DNA of 64,000 bases, from assembly GCA_903847605.1 (NCBI GenBank), contig CAINED010000049.1, forward strand, positions 62,001 to 126,000, read 5' to 3'. The notes under the pieces are model-generated. The model saw only the letters and a list, made by a program, of their open reading frames with translations. It did not search any database and had not been told where the DNA came from. The stretch comes from an uncultured Hyphomicrobiales bacterium (lineage in GTDB: Bacteria > Pseudomonadota > Alphaproteobacteria > Rhizobiales > Beijerinckiaceae). A program made the position numbers and the translations under genes. Below, piece by piece: positions 8,626 through 18,699 of this stretch (its first letter is position 1; each line of letters begins with the position of its first letter).

Positions 8626-9165
8626 CTGGACAGTCCGGCGCAATCCATCGTCCCCGGTGCGGTCCGCCAGCCGGCCAATGCCGCCTCGCCGGCCTACGAT
8701 CTCATCGAGCTGTTCTTCTTCGCCTATCGCGATTTCGTCGGCGATGCGGACCGACTGCTGGCCTCGCTGCAGTTCGGGCGAGCGCACCATCGCGTGCTGC
8801 ATTTCGTCAACCGCAACCCCGGCCTTACCATCGCCGAACTGCTGGATATCCTGCAGATCACCAAGCAGAGCCTGAACCGGGTGCTGAAGGAATTGCTGGA
8901 TCAGGGTTATGTGGAGTCGAGGGCGGGTGTGAACGATCGCCGCCAGCGCCTGCTTTATCCGACGCAGGCCGGCCAGAAACTCGCGCTCGATCTCGCGCTG
9001 ATGCAATCGGAGCGTTTCGACCGGGCGCTGTCGCATTTGCCCGCGGGCGCGCGGGAGGATGCCGTGGAATTCCTGCTCGCCATGATCGACAGTGGCGAAA
9101 GGGAAAAGGTCGCCACGCTGATCTGGGACAAGAATGCCGCCGAAAACACAGGGCCAAATCCATAA
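8626..9165 (+). CDS. MarR-family transcriptional regulator (PetP-like), probable CTG start
   Basis: Winged-helix DNA-binding protein. The conserved body runs from SPAYDLIELFFFAYRDF through FGRAHHRVLHFV and ITKQSLNRVLKELLDQGY to the wing DRRQRLLYPT. ATG, GTG and TTG are all absent in frame between the upstream TGA (8545-8547) and GTG 8797. A start at 8797 would delete the first helix, which is clearly conserved here. CTG at 8626 lies just behind GGGAGAGG (8613-8620) and gives 179 residues, so I take it as the start. It is followed in the same direction by an OmpR-type regulator and a kinase, an order reminiscent of petP-petR of Rhodobacter, but petABC is not present. GTCA-N7-TGAC (8572-8586) in the divergent spacer with ilvE could be its own operator. 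Confidence 0.78.
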   Translation: MDSPAQSIVPGAVRQPANAASPAYDLIELFFFAYRDFVGDADRLLASLQFGRAHHRVLHFVNRNPGLTIAELLDILQITKQSLNRVLKELLDQGYVESRAGVNDRRQRLLYPTQAGQKLALDLALMQSERFDRALSHLPAGAREDAVEFLLAMIDSGEREKVATLIWDKNAAENTGPNP

Positions 9166-9191
9166 TCGCCGCAGGCGAGGAGCCAAAATTC

Positions 9192-9917
9192 ATGACCGCC
9201 GTGGTGCAACAGGCCGCAATCCCGGATGCTCCGGCTGACGATGCGCCGCATCTTCTGCTGGTGGACGACGACCGGCGCATCCGCTCGCTGATGTCGCGCT
9301 ATCTCGCGCAGCAGGGTTATCGCGTGACGACGGCGCAGGATGCAGCCGACGCGCGCCGCAAGCTCGAAGGGCTCGCCTTCGATCTTCTTGTCCTCGACGT
9401 GATGATGCCCGGCGAGAACGGGCTCGATTTCACGCGCTGGCTGCGCAGCATTTCGCATGTGCCAATCCTGATGCTGACGGCGCGCGCCGATGCTGCGGAC
9501 CGCGTCGCGGGCCTTGAAATCGGTGCGGACGACTATCTGACCAAGCCTTTCGAGCCGAAAGAGCTGGCGCTGAGAGTCGCCTCGATCCTCCGCCGCGCTG
9601 CGCCGGCCGCCGCGCCGATGACGCCGCAGACGGTGCGCTTCGGGCAATCGGTGTTCCACATCGAGCGCGGCGAATTGCGGCAGGGCGATGCAACGATGCG
9701 TCTCACCGAGCGCGAGCGCTTCATGCTGCAACTGCTTGCGCGCACGCCGGGCGAACCGGTGACGCGCGAGGCGCTCGCCGGCGCCATGCCCGGCAACGAG
9801 CGCACGGTCGACGTGCAGATAAATCGCCTGCGCCGGAAGATCGAACGCGATCCCGCCAATCCCGTTTATCTGCAAACGGCGCGCGGGGCGGGCTACCGCC
9901 TCGTGATCGACGGATAG
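9192..9917 (+). CDS. OmpR/PhoB-family response regulator (PetR-like)
   Basis: 241 residues. The receiver domain (about 18-135) has the acidic pocket DDD at 25-27, phospho-acceptor D69 in LLVLDVMMPG and K118 in LTKPF. A winged-helix OmpR-type effector domain follows (about 145-240) with LTERERFMLQLL and VDVQINRLRRKIE. It should bind promoter DNA after phosphorylation, almost certainly by the kinase encoded 16 bases downstream. It lies 26 bases after the MarR gene, and the three genes look like one operon. Target genes are not evident from this window. Confidence 0.92.
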   Translation: MTAVVQQAAIPDAPADDAPHLLLVDDDRRIRSLMSRYLAQQGYRVTTAQDAADARRKLEGLAFDLLVLDVMMPGENGLDFTRWLRSISHVPILMLTARADAADRVAGLEIGADDYLTKPFEPKELALRVASILRRAAPAAAPMTPQTVRFGQSVFHIERGELRQGDATMRLTERERFMLQLLARTPGEPVTREALAGAMPGNERTVDVQINRLRRKIERDPANPVYLQTARGAGYRLVIDG

Positions 9918-9933
9918 ATCGGATCGAAACGGC

Positions 9934-11301
9934 ATGAGCCTCACCCTGCCATCCTACGTCAAGCGAACGGGCGACGCCTGGCGCAGTGGCGCGCGCTGGT
10001 TGGCCGACCGCATGCCCAAAGGGCTTTATGCGCGTTCGTTGTTGATCGTCATTCTGCCGGTCGTGTTGTTGCAAGGCGTGATTGCTTATTTCTTCATGGA
10101 GCGACACTGGCAGCAGGTGACGCTGCGCATGTCGTCTTCGGTCGTCAGCGAGATCGCCTCGATCATCGAACTTTACGAAGCCAATCCGCAACAAGCGAAT
10201 TTCGAACTCATCGACAGGATCGCGGCCAAGCGCCTTGGACTCGATATCGATCTCCTGCCCAAGCAGCCTTTGCCGCCGGCTGTTGAAAAACCGTTCTTCT
10301 CGATTCTTGACGCCTATCTCTCCCGGGAGTTGTCGCGCCAGATCGCGCGACCCTTTTGGATCGATACGGTCGGGCGCTCGAATCTCGTGGAGATCCGCAT
10401 GCAGGTCGAGAATGGCGTGTTGCGCGTCATCACCCATCGCAATCAGGCCTATGCGTCGAACTCGCATATTTTCATCGTCTGGATGGTGATCGCATCGCTC
10501 GTTTTGCTCGCGGTGGCTGTCGCGTTCCTGCGTAACCAGATAAGGCCGATCCTGCGGCTCGCGCGCGCCGCCGAGGATTTCGGCAAGGGGCGCGATGCGC
10601 CATTCTCGCCACATGGGGCACGTGAAGTGCGGCAGGCCGGCCACGCTTTTCTTGAAATGCGCGATCGCATCGAGCGCGCGATCGATCAGCGCACGGCGAT
10701 GCTGAACGGCGTCAGTCACGACCTGCGCACGATACTGACACGCTTCAAACTGTCGCTGGCCATGTTGCCCGAGGGGCCAGAACTCGACGAGTTGCAGGGC
10801 GACGTCACCGAAATGCAGCGGATGCTCGAGGCCTATCTCGAATTTGCGCGCGGTTCGGCTGGCGAGGCGACAGACGATACGGACATGCGCGAACTGCTGG
10901 AACAGTTACGCGTGGATGCGGAACGGCATGGCCACCCGACGAATGTGTCCTTCACGGGCGAACCTGTCGTGCGCGTACGTCCGCACAGTTTCAAACGCCT
11001 GATCACCAATCTCGTCGCCAATGCGCAGCGCTACGGAAAAAAGATCGCCATCGACGCGGCGAATGCCGAGCATTTTCTCACGATCCATGTCGATGACGAC
11101 GGACCGGGCATTCCGCCGGACAAGCGGGACGATGCCTTCAGGCCCTTCGTGCGACTCGATGCTGCCCGCAATCAGGACGAAGGCGGAACCGGATTGGGAC
11201 TTGCGATTGCGCGCGATATTGCGCGCGCGCATGGCGGGGATATCGAGTTGACGGAGAGCCCGCTCGGCGGTTTGCGCGCGAGCGTAAGAGTGCCAGTTTA
11301 A
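9934..11301 (+). CDS. EnvZ-like sensor histidine kinase
   Basis: Inner-membrane two-component kinase of 455 residues. A first membrane helix (about 33-55), a periplasmic loop of about 120 residues, a second helix (about 180-199) and HAMP (about 200-252) precede the H-box. The H-box is NGVSHDLRTILTRFKLSL with H262; the usual proline after RT is isoleucine. The ATPase domain shows an N-box (ITNLVANAQRYG), DDGPGIP and GGTGLGLAIARDIA. It is the cognate partner of the OmpR-type regulator immediately upstream. The gene converges on the L,D-transpeptidase gene with a palindromic element between. The sensed signal is unknown. Confidence 0.92.
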   Translation: MSLTLPSYVKRTGDAWRSGARWLADRMPKGLYARSLLIVILPVVLLQGVIAYFFMERHWQQVTLRMSSSVVSEIASIIELYEANPQQANFELIDRIAAKRLGLDIDLLPKQPLPPAVEKPFFSILDAYLSRELSRQIARPFWIDTVGRSNLVEIRMQVENGVLRVITHRNQAYASNSHIFIVWMVIASLVLLAVAVAFLRNQIRPILRLARAAEDFGKGRDAPFSPHGAREVRQAGHAFLEMRDRIERAIDQRTAMLNGVSHDLRTILTRFKLSLAMLPEGPELDELQGDVTEMQRMLEAYLEFARGSAGEATDDTDMRELLEQLRVDAERHGHPTNVSFTGEPVVRVRPHSFKRLITNLVANAQRYGKKIAIDAANAEHFLTIHVDDDGPGIPPDKRDDAFRPFVRLDAARNQDEGGTGLGLAIARDIARAHGGDIELTESPLGGLRASVRVPV

Positions 11302-11310
11302 ATAATTGTC

Positions 11311-11342
11311 ATCCCGGCCCGAGCGAAACGCAGAGCCGGGAT
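11311..11342. repeat. palindromic intergenic element, possibly REP-like or a bidirectional terminator
   Basis: ATCCCGGC (11311-11318) and GCCGGGAT (11335-11342) form a perfect 8-bp stem around a 16-base loop, in the 49-base gap between two convergent genes. The TCATCCCGG...CCGGGATCTCGTC style resembles short dispersed repeats common in this order. Only one copy occurs in this window, so the repeat status is unproven. There is no T-run of terminator type. Confidence 0.4.
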
Positions 11343-11350
11343 CTCGTCGC

Positions 11351-13219
11351 TTAACCCCTGATGCCCAGGGCATTCATCAGCCGGCGCGAATGGCCGTAAA
11401 TGTCAGGGCGCTGCTGCAATTGCCCGTTCTCATCCACATAAGTCGTGAAATAGGCGAGATGGATCGGCAGGTGTTGCGGCAGTTGAATCGTGCGTTCGCC
11501 AAAGCCGACCATGCCGCGCAGGCGCTTCTCGTTCCAGCCGGGCTCGGTGCTCATCACGACTTCCGCCAGCTTGAAGGGCTCATGGACGCGGATGCAGCCA
11601 TGACTCATCGCGCGCATCGACGCGCTGAAGAGATGCCGACCGGGCGTGTCGTGCAGATAAACAGAATGTTCGTTCGGGAACATGAACTTGATCAGGCCGA
11701 GCGCGTTCTTGGGACCGGGCGGCTGACGCACCGCTGCGCCCCATTTCGTCTGGCGAACCTCGAAACCTTTCGCCGCCATTTTTTCCGGTCCGCCCATTTC
11801 CTTGATGATCGAGGGCGGCACATGCCACGACGGATTGACGATGAGATGCTGCATCTTGTGCGAGAAAACGGGTGACGGCGTTTTCGTCGCGCCAACGATG
11901 ACACGCGTCTCGTGTATGCGCTGGCCGTCATTGAACACGCGCACCATGAACTCGGGAATGTTCACGAAGATATGCATCTTGCCGAGGTCGCGCGGCAGCC
12001 AGCGCCAGCGTTCCATGTTTGAGACGATGTCGCCTTCGAGTGCGGGCATCGCGTCAAATTTGCCTTCGAGCGCATTCACGGTCTGCAGCGTGAGCTGGCC
12101 GGTCGCGCGAAGGCCCTTGCTGCGCTGGAATTCGGCGATCGCGCCGGCGACCTTGGTGTCATAGACGAGCGGATCGATATTCGGTTCGTTCGGCGTGAGG
12201 CCGAAGCGCGCGCGGATCAGCGGCACGCGCTGATCGCTCATGCCGACACGCAGGACTGGACCCGGCCCGATGGCGACGGGCGTTTCTTTCGGCTCGGGCT
12301 TTGCGCCGCGAATTTCCGCGAGTTTCGCGCGTAGCGCGCGATAGCCGGGATGGGGCGGATTGAACCCGTGCAGAACGTCGCCCGCATTGCCGCCCGCCGT
12401 CGAAACCTTTTCGAGAATCGCAGTAGCAGAAGCGATCTCCGGCTTTGCGGTGATGAGGCGCGAAACAACCATCGGATTGACACGCCCGCCGCTCGCCTGC
12501 CGTCCATAGGCGACGACGGAATGCGAAAGCGCGACATCGGCTGCGGCGACCGACGGCGCATCGCCGGCCGAAAGAGCCGGCGCTTTCCATGCGGATGGAT
12601 CGAGCGCGTCCTCGCCCGCCTTCTGAAGCCGTGAAATGGCGCTCGCGGCCGACGGCGCCCAGGTTTCGCCGTCGCGCCAGACCGGCGCGAAATCGCGCGC
12701 GGCATAGAAGGCGGCAATGGCCTTCATGTCCTCCCGCACAGCGCGGCCCTGCGCATCGCGCGGCATGGGCTGGGCTTCGATCGCGGCGAATATCTCGCGC
12801 AGGGCCGTCACAACCGGCGAGGGCTGTGGCGCTTCGGGTGCGACTGCGACGGCTGGCGCGGCTGGCGGCGCAGCGGGTTCAGCGGCCTGCTGCACGGGAG
12901 CCGGCGAGGGCTCGGCTTGCTGCGCCGGCGCAGGCTCAGCACGCTGCACAGGCTCCGGCGCGGCGGGCTCGGCAGTCCGCTCGACCGGCGTTGCAGGCGA
13001 TGCCGGCGTTGCGGTTTCCACCGCATCGGTTTTCGGCGCTTCGCTTCGCGCGGCTTCCGATACTTCCGTCGTAGGAGCGGGGGTGGCAGGCGCTTCGACG
13101 ACAGGCTGCGCAACGGGCGGCTTTGCCTCTTCCGCCTTCAGGCCGGTGGCCAGAGACGCCAGAGCAATGGCGGAAACCGAAATGGTCAGAAGTCGGACGC
13201 GATAATGAGGCAGGTGCAT
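11351..13219 (-). CDS. L,D-transpeptidase, YcbB/LdtD-like
   Basis: Exported murein cross-linking enzyme of 622 residues. It begins with a signal peptide (RVRLLTISVSAIALASLATG, cleavage likely after GLKA, about residue 29). A low-complexity Ala/Pro/Glu/Val-rich linker runs to about 130, then the YcbB scaffold region, a peptidoglycan-binding domain (FQRSKGLRATGQLTLQTV) and the YkuD catalytic domain ending in SHGCIRVHEP with nucleophile C542. L,D-transpeptidases make 3-3 cross-links between diaminopimelate residues or attach proteins to murein. The start at 13219 has GAGGGC ahead of it; the frame is open for 40 more codons upstream, but those would bury the signal peptide. No obvious operon partner; the upstream regulator gene ends 198 bases away. 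Confidence 0.9.
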   Translation of the reverse strand: MHLPHYRVRLLTISVSAIALASLATGLKAEEAKPPVAQPVVEAPATPAPTTEVSEAARSEAPKTDAVETATPASPATPVERTAEPAAPEPVQRAEPAPAQQAEPSPAPVQQAAEPAAPPAAPAVAVAPEAPQPSPVVTALREIFAAIEAQPMPRDAQGRAVREDMKAIAAFYAARDFAPVWRDGETWAPSAASAISRLQKAGEDALDPSAWKAPALSAGDAPSVAAADVALSHSVVAYGRQASGGRVNPMVVSRLITAKPEIASATAILEKVSTAGGNAGDVLHGFNPPHPGYRALRAKLAEIRGAKPEPKETPVAIGPGPVLRVGMSDQRVPLIRARFGLTPNEPNIDPLVYDTKVAGAIAEFQRSKGLRATGQLTLQTVNALEGKFDAMPALEGDIVSNMERWRWLPRDLGKMHIFVNIPEFMVRVFNDGQRIHETRVIVGATKTPSPVFSHKMQHLIVNPSWHVPPSIIKEMGGPEKMAAKGFEVRQTKWGAAVRQPPGPKNALGLIKFMFPNEHSVYLHDTPGRHLFSASMRAMSHGCIRVHEPFKLAEVVMSTEPGWNEKRLRGMVGFGERTIQLPQHLPIHLAYFTTYVDENGQLQQRPDIYGHSRRLMNALGIRG

Positions 13220-13417
13220 CTTGCCCTCGGAATACCGGTTGAGGTTCGCCGCCGAATACGGACTCCCGCATAGGCGCGTAACCGCAGGCGCGGCTTGAAG
13301 AATTCGCGGCAGTGAAATCGTTTTCCGCGACTCGCGCAATCGCCAAGGCGGTCGGCAGGGCCTGCCTGACGATTTGTCTGAAGCCTGTGGCGCTCACGCC
13401 ACAGAATCAGGGGCTTG

Positions 13418-14926
<1,509 letters not shown>

Positions 14927-15081
14927 TTGACCTCGGATACGCCGGGCGGCCCAAACCGGACCGCCGTTCATTTCGCGCATCACCTTGGGCCATCAGGGTA
15001 AATGACGGGTTAAGCCGCGTGCCGGAATGGGAAAATCGCGAGCCGGCGAGCAGGCGCCAAGCACAACCGAAAGATTTTTCG

Positions 15082-15555
15082 CTATTTCAGCATCTTGCGC
15101 AGCAGGGCGACGAAATGCTCCTGCTCGCGCGGCGACAGCTTTTCCAAGGCCTCGCGCTCGGCGTCGACGGCGACCTGCTGCAACTGCTCGATAAGGGCGC
15201 TGCCGGCCTTCGTGAGCTTTACCCGCATGCGCCTTGAATTGGTGGGATCGCGAGCGGCGGCGATCAGACCCTTCTTCTTCAGCCTGTCCACGAGACCATG
15301 CACATTGGCGGGTTCCATGCCGATGGCCTCGCCGATCTCCGCCTGGGACAGCGTGCCGTGATGGGCGATGGATTGGATGGCCGCCGATTGGCGCACGGTG
15401 AGATCGATCTCGCGCAGGCGCACCTGCGAGCACTCGCGCGCCAGATGATAAGCGCGCCGCAGGAGATGTCCGACGCGCGCCTCGCGGGCGAGGGGTTCGA
15501 CATCCGCATGCTGCGTCTTCGAGTCGGCTTCGGTGGCCTTGACGTCCGTATCCAT
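15082..15555 (-). CDS. MarR-family transcriptional regulator
   Basis: 157-residue dimeric winged-helix repressor. The body has VRQSAAIQSIAHHGTLSQAEIG, the recognition helix EPANVHGLVDRLKKKGL and the wing RDPTNSRRMRVKLT. The first 25 residues are polar and charged. It lies downstream of, and on the same strand as, the solute-binding-like gene, with a terminator between them, so it has its own promoter. The 16-bp perfect palindrome at 16633-16648 is a plausible target of this regulator, but that is inference. The ligand is unknown. Confidence 0.88.
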   Translation of the reverse strand: MDTDVKATEADSKTQHADVEPLAREARVGHLLRRAYHLARECSQVRLREIDLTVRQSAAIQSIAHHGTLSQAEIGEAIGMEPANVHGLVDRLKKKGLIAAARDPTNSRRMRVKLTKAGSALIEQLQQVAVDAEREALEKLSPREQEHFVALLRKMLK

Positions 15556-15565
15556 GTTTGCCGCA

Positions 15566-15601
15566 AAGAAAAAGGAACCGGAGCACGCGCCCCGGTCCCC
15601 T
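15566..15601 (-). terminator. Rho-independent terminator of the solute-binding-like gene
   Basis: Read on the minus strand, GGGGACCGG pairs with CCGGTTCC across a ten-base loop, followed by TTTTTCTTT. It lies 36 bases after the stop of the 15637-16542 gene and just before the MarR gene. Confidence 0.7.
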
Positions 15602-15636
15602 TATAGCGAAATTCGCCGGACGTGCCGCGATTTCGA

Positions 15637-16542
15637 TCAATCCGCGAAAGCGACCGCCTTTTCGTACACGCCTTCGCCAGCCTTTTCCGGCGGGAAGATG
15701 TGACGTTCCTCGACCCAGTTACGCGTCGTCTCGTACATTTCGCGATTGTAGGGCTCGAAGACGATGCGCTCGCCGGGCCCGAACCGGCGGACGTCGACGA
15801 GTTTGGCGTGCCGCGGCGGCAGTTCGTTCATGTAGAAATGCGTATAGGACTGGTGCATCCGGTCGATGTCGGCCTGCGCGCGCTTGAGCGCACGATAATA
15901 CTTGCGGACATCGTCGAGATCGACGCCCTCAGGAACCATGCCTGCGATCATGAAGGTGCTGTCGAGAATCTTGCGGAAGCCTAGCTGTTCGACCACGTAA
16001 TATTGCATGCCGAAGACCGTGGCCGCCGGCGCCAGACCGCTCAGCAGTTGATCGACGCGATCAGCAGGTCCACCGCCGAATTTCAGCTTGATCTGGTCGA
16101 AGGACATGAAAGGCTCGAGCGCCTGGATCGTCGTGTAATGGCTGCCCGACTGGTAGCCGACATGCACGTTGACCCCGGCAAGATCCTCCGGCTTACGGAT
16201 CGAGGAATTTTCGGGAACGAAGATGCCGCAAGGCGACACGGAATAGGCCTCGCCCCATAGCCGGCCATGGCTGTTGGAGGCGGCCATGTTGACCGTCCAG
16301 TGACAGGCGCAGGAAATCGAGGCTTCGCGGCCCTTCTCATAGGTCTGGTAGGCGCCGTTCATATTGTCGGGGACGCTGTTGCCGGCTTTAGCCGTCTCCG
16401 CCTTGAACTTCTCCTGCGCATCCTTGGTCAGGAGGCTGTGCTGGGTCAACTCGTAGTCGAGCCCCTCGTCCGTGAAGTAACCCTTCGCGTCTGCGATCCA
16501 TTCCTGCAGACGGCCATGCGTATTGACGACGAATTTGGCCAT
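15637..16542 (-). CDS. solute-binding (NMT1/SsuA-like) domain protein lacking a signal peptide
   Basis: 301 residues resembling the periplasmic binding proteins of nitrate/sulfonate/thiamine-precursor ABC importers. Visible family features are GYFTDEGLDYEL near the N-terminus, VPENSSIRKPEDLAGVNVHV, GYQSGSHYTTIQALEPF, GGPADRVDQLLSG and NWVEERHIFPP near the C-terminus. The start is firm: ATG 16542 is preceded by GGAGGG at a good distance, and there is no room for a hidden signal sequence because the body begins immediately (MAKFVVNTHGRLQEW). The protein is therefore probably cytoplasmic, a sensor or an enzyme-like derivative rather than a transporter component. No ABC permease or ATPase gene adjoins it. 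Exact family unknown. Confidence 0.7.
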   Translation of the reverse strand: MAKFVVNTHGRLQEWIADAKGYFTDEGLDYELTQHSLLTKDAQEKFKAETAKAGNSVPDNMNGAYQTYEKGREASISCACHWTVNMAASNSHGRLWGEAYSVSPCGIFVPENSSIRKPEDLAGVNVHVGYQSGSHYTTIQALEPFMSFDQIKLKFGGGPADRVDQLLSGLAPAATVFGMQYYVVEQLGFRKILDSTFMIAGMVPEGVDLDDVRKYYRALKRAQADIDRMHQSYTHFYMNELPPRHAKLVDVRRFGPGERIVFEPYNREMYETTRNWVEERHIFPPEKAGEGVYEKAVAFAD

Positions 16543-16632
16543 TTATCCCTCCACCACTGCGGGCGTGTGAGCGGTGGTCTTCTGCCACCGTCGCAGCAAA
16601 ACTAGCACGGTTATGACGATAAGCAATCGAAA

Positions 16633-16648
16633 AGTTATTATAATAACT
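16633..16648. promoter_or_regulatory. 16-bp perfect palindrome, candidate operator
   Basis: AGTTATTATAATAACT is perfectly self-complementary. It sits in the 218-base divergent region between the solute-binding-like gene (91 bases before its ATG) and pepF. It contains TATAAT on either strand, so a bound dimeric repressor of MarR or TetR type would cover a -10 element. Confidence 0.5.
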
Positions 16649-16760
16649 ATAGGGTCAGGGCCTAGCTTGCTCGCATTAATTTCACTTGTGATTGACGCAT
16701 TACTGCCCCACATGCCCAATACAGAACGAAACCGTTGATTTAGCGAGATCGTCAACCACC

Positions 16761-18614
16761 ATGAGCAGAACGTTCCAGATGCCTTTGAACGCAGTCCTTG
16801 TCCCTTCCGCAATGGCCGCGGCCGGGTCCGCGAGCCTGGGATCGCTGCCAGAATGGAATCTCGATCATCTCTATCCGGGCATGGAATCCGCGGCGTTCAA
16901 GGCCGACGTCGAAAGAGCGTTGCAGGTCAGCAAGACATTATGTGACCGCTGGCGCGGCAAGCTGGCCGACATTGCCGCCGCGCCTGATGCGAGCGAAAAA
17001 CTTACAACGGCCGTGCGCGAATACGAGGAGATCGAGGATCTTCTTGGGCGCATCATGTCCTATGCGGGTCTCATCCACGCCGGCGACACGACTGATCCCG
17101 TGCGCGGAAAATTTTACGGCGATGCACAGGACAAGATCACCACGGCATCCTCCGATCTCCTCTTCTTCGCGCTCGAACTCAATCGCATTGACGACGCGCT
17201 GCTGGATCGCGCCATGAGCGTGCAGCCGCTGGCCCATTATCGTCCCTGGCTCGAGGACATCCGCAAGGAAAAGCCGCATCAGCTCGAAGACCGCATCGAG
17301 CAATTGTTTCATGAAAAGTCGGTGACGTCTTATTCCGCCTGGAACCGTCTGTTCGACGAAACAATTGCAAGCCTGCGCTTCAAGGTGGACGGCAAGGAGA
17401 TCACCATCGTCGAAACCCTGAACATGCTTCAGGACAACGATGGCGATAAGCGCAAGGCGGCAGCCGGCGCGCTCGGCGAAACGCTGACAAGCCGTTTGCC
17501 GACGTTCGCGCTCATCACGAATACGCTCGCCAAGGACAAGGAAATTTCCGACCGCTGGCGTGGCTTCGAGGATGTGGCCGATTCACGCCATCTTGCCAAT
17601 CGCGTCGAGCGCGAGGTCGTCGATGCCTTGGCGAGCGCCGTGGTTTCCGCCTATCCGCGCCTGTCTCATCGCTTCTACAAATGGAAGGCGAAGCAGTTCG
17701 GGCGTGACGCGCTCGACTACTGGGATCGCAACGCGCCGCTGCCCGATACCGATACACGCGTCTATCGTTGGGACGAGGCGCGCGATCTCGTCCTCGACGC
17801 CTATGGCGATTTCGCGAGGCCGATGGCCGACATCGCCGGCCGGTTTTTCAACGAAGGCTGGATCGACGCCCCGGTGCGGCCCGGAAAAGCGCCCGGCGCC
17901 TTCGCGCATCCGACCGTGCCTTCGGCGCATCCCTACGTGCTGGTCAATTTCATGGGCAAGTCGCGCGACGTGATGACGCTCGCGCATGAACTGGGGCACG
18001 GCGTGCACCAGGTGATGGCAGCGCGCAACGGCGCGCTGATGGCGCCCACGCCACTGACGCTGGCGGAAACCGCATCTGTCTTCGGCGAGATGCTGACCTT
18101 CCGCAAGATGCTCGACAACGCCAAGGACCGGCGCGAGCGCCGCGCGCTGCTCGCCGCCAAGGTCAGCGACATGCTCAACACGGTCGTGCGCCAGATCGCC
18201 TTCTACAGTTTCGAGCGCAAGTTGCATCTGGCGCGCCGTCAGAGCGAGCTGACGCCCGATCAGATCAACGACATCTGGATGAGCGTGCAGGCCGACAGCC
18301 TCGGCCCCTCCATTAAACTCGGGCCGGGATACGAGACCTGGTGGGCCTATATCCCACACTTCATTCACTCGCCCTTCTATGTCTATGCTTATGCCTTCGG
18401 CGATTGCCTCGTAAATTCGCTCTACGGCGTCTATCGCAATGCCGCGCCGGGATTCGTCGACAAGTATTTCGCGCTGCTCTCCGCGGGCGGCACGAAGCAT
18501 CATTCCGAACTGCTCGCGCCATTTGGACTGGACGCCCGCGATCCCGCCTTCTGGCAGATCGGTTTGCGCATGATCGAAGATTTCATCGCGGAGCTCGAAA
18601 CGCTCGACGCGTAG
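16761..18614 (+). CDS. pepF: M3-family oligoendopeptidase F
   Basis: Cytoplasmic zinc oligopeptidase of about 617 residues, normal for the PepF/M3B group. Zinc motif H409-E-L-G-H413 lies in LAHELGHGVHQVM, with the further zinc glutamate in LAETASVFGEM about 25 residues on. The N-terminal helical region (SLGSLPEWNLDHLYPGMES) matches the family. Such enzymes cut peptides of roughly 6-20 residues in peptide turnover or signal-peptide clearance. The start is uncertain within a few codons: ATG 16761 is preferred; ATG 16779 and one further upstream are possible, and none has a strong ribosome site. It is followed by the CMD-like gene 85 bases away. Confidence 0.93.
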   Translation: MSRTFQMPLNAVLVPSAMAAAGSASLGSLPEWNLDHLYPGMESAAFKADVERALQVSKTLCDRWRGKLADIAAAPDASEKLTTAVREYEEIEDLLGRIMSYAGLIHAGDTTDPVRGKFYGDAQDKITTASSDLLFFALELNRIDDALLDRAMSVQPLAHYRPWLEDIRKEKPHQLEDRIEQLFHEKSVTSYSAWNRLFDETIASLRFKVDGKEITIVETLNMLQDNDGDKRKAAAGALGETLTSRLPTFALITNTLAKDKEISDRWRGFEDVADSRHLANRVEREVVDALASAVVSAYPRLSHRFYKWKAKQFGRDALDYWDRNAPLPDTDTRVYRWDEARDLVLDAYGDFARPMADIAGRFFNEGWIDAPVRPGKAPGAFAHPTVPSAHPYVLVNFMGKSRDVMTLAHELGHGVHQVMAARNGALMAPTPLTLAETASVFGEMLTFRKMLDNAKDRRERRALLAAKVSDMLNTVVRQIAFYSFERKLHLARRQSELTPDQINDIWMSVQADSLGPSIKLGPGYETWWAYIPHFIHSPFYVYAYAFGDCLVNSLYGVYRNAAPGFVDKYFALLSAGGTKHHSELLAPFGLDARDPAFWQIGLRMIEDFIAELETLDA

Positions 18615-18699
18615 CGTCGCGACGATTGCGTCCGCGGCTTGAACGTGCACAATTCGTTCCAAGGCGCGGAGCCATACAAGCTGCGCCAAGGGAGGAAAC

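Noticed and set aside
8570-8875. An ATG-started frame overlapping the 5' part of the MarR gene
   Set aside because: Its product is Ser/Arg-rich without any recognisable domain, whereas the overlapping frame gives a conserved MarR N-terminus.
9192-11301. Calling the regulator and kinase OmpR-EnvZ or PetR with a fixed gene symbol
   Set aside because: The gene order resembles petP-petR, but petABC is absent and sequence alone does not show the target, so no symbol was assigned.
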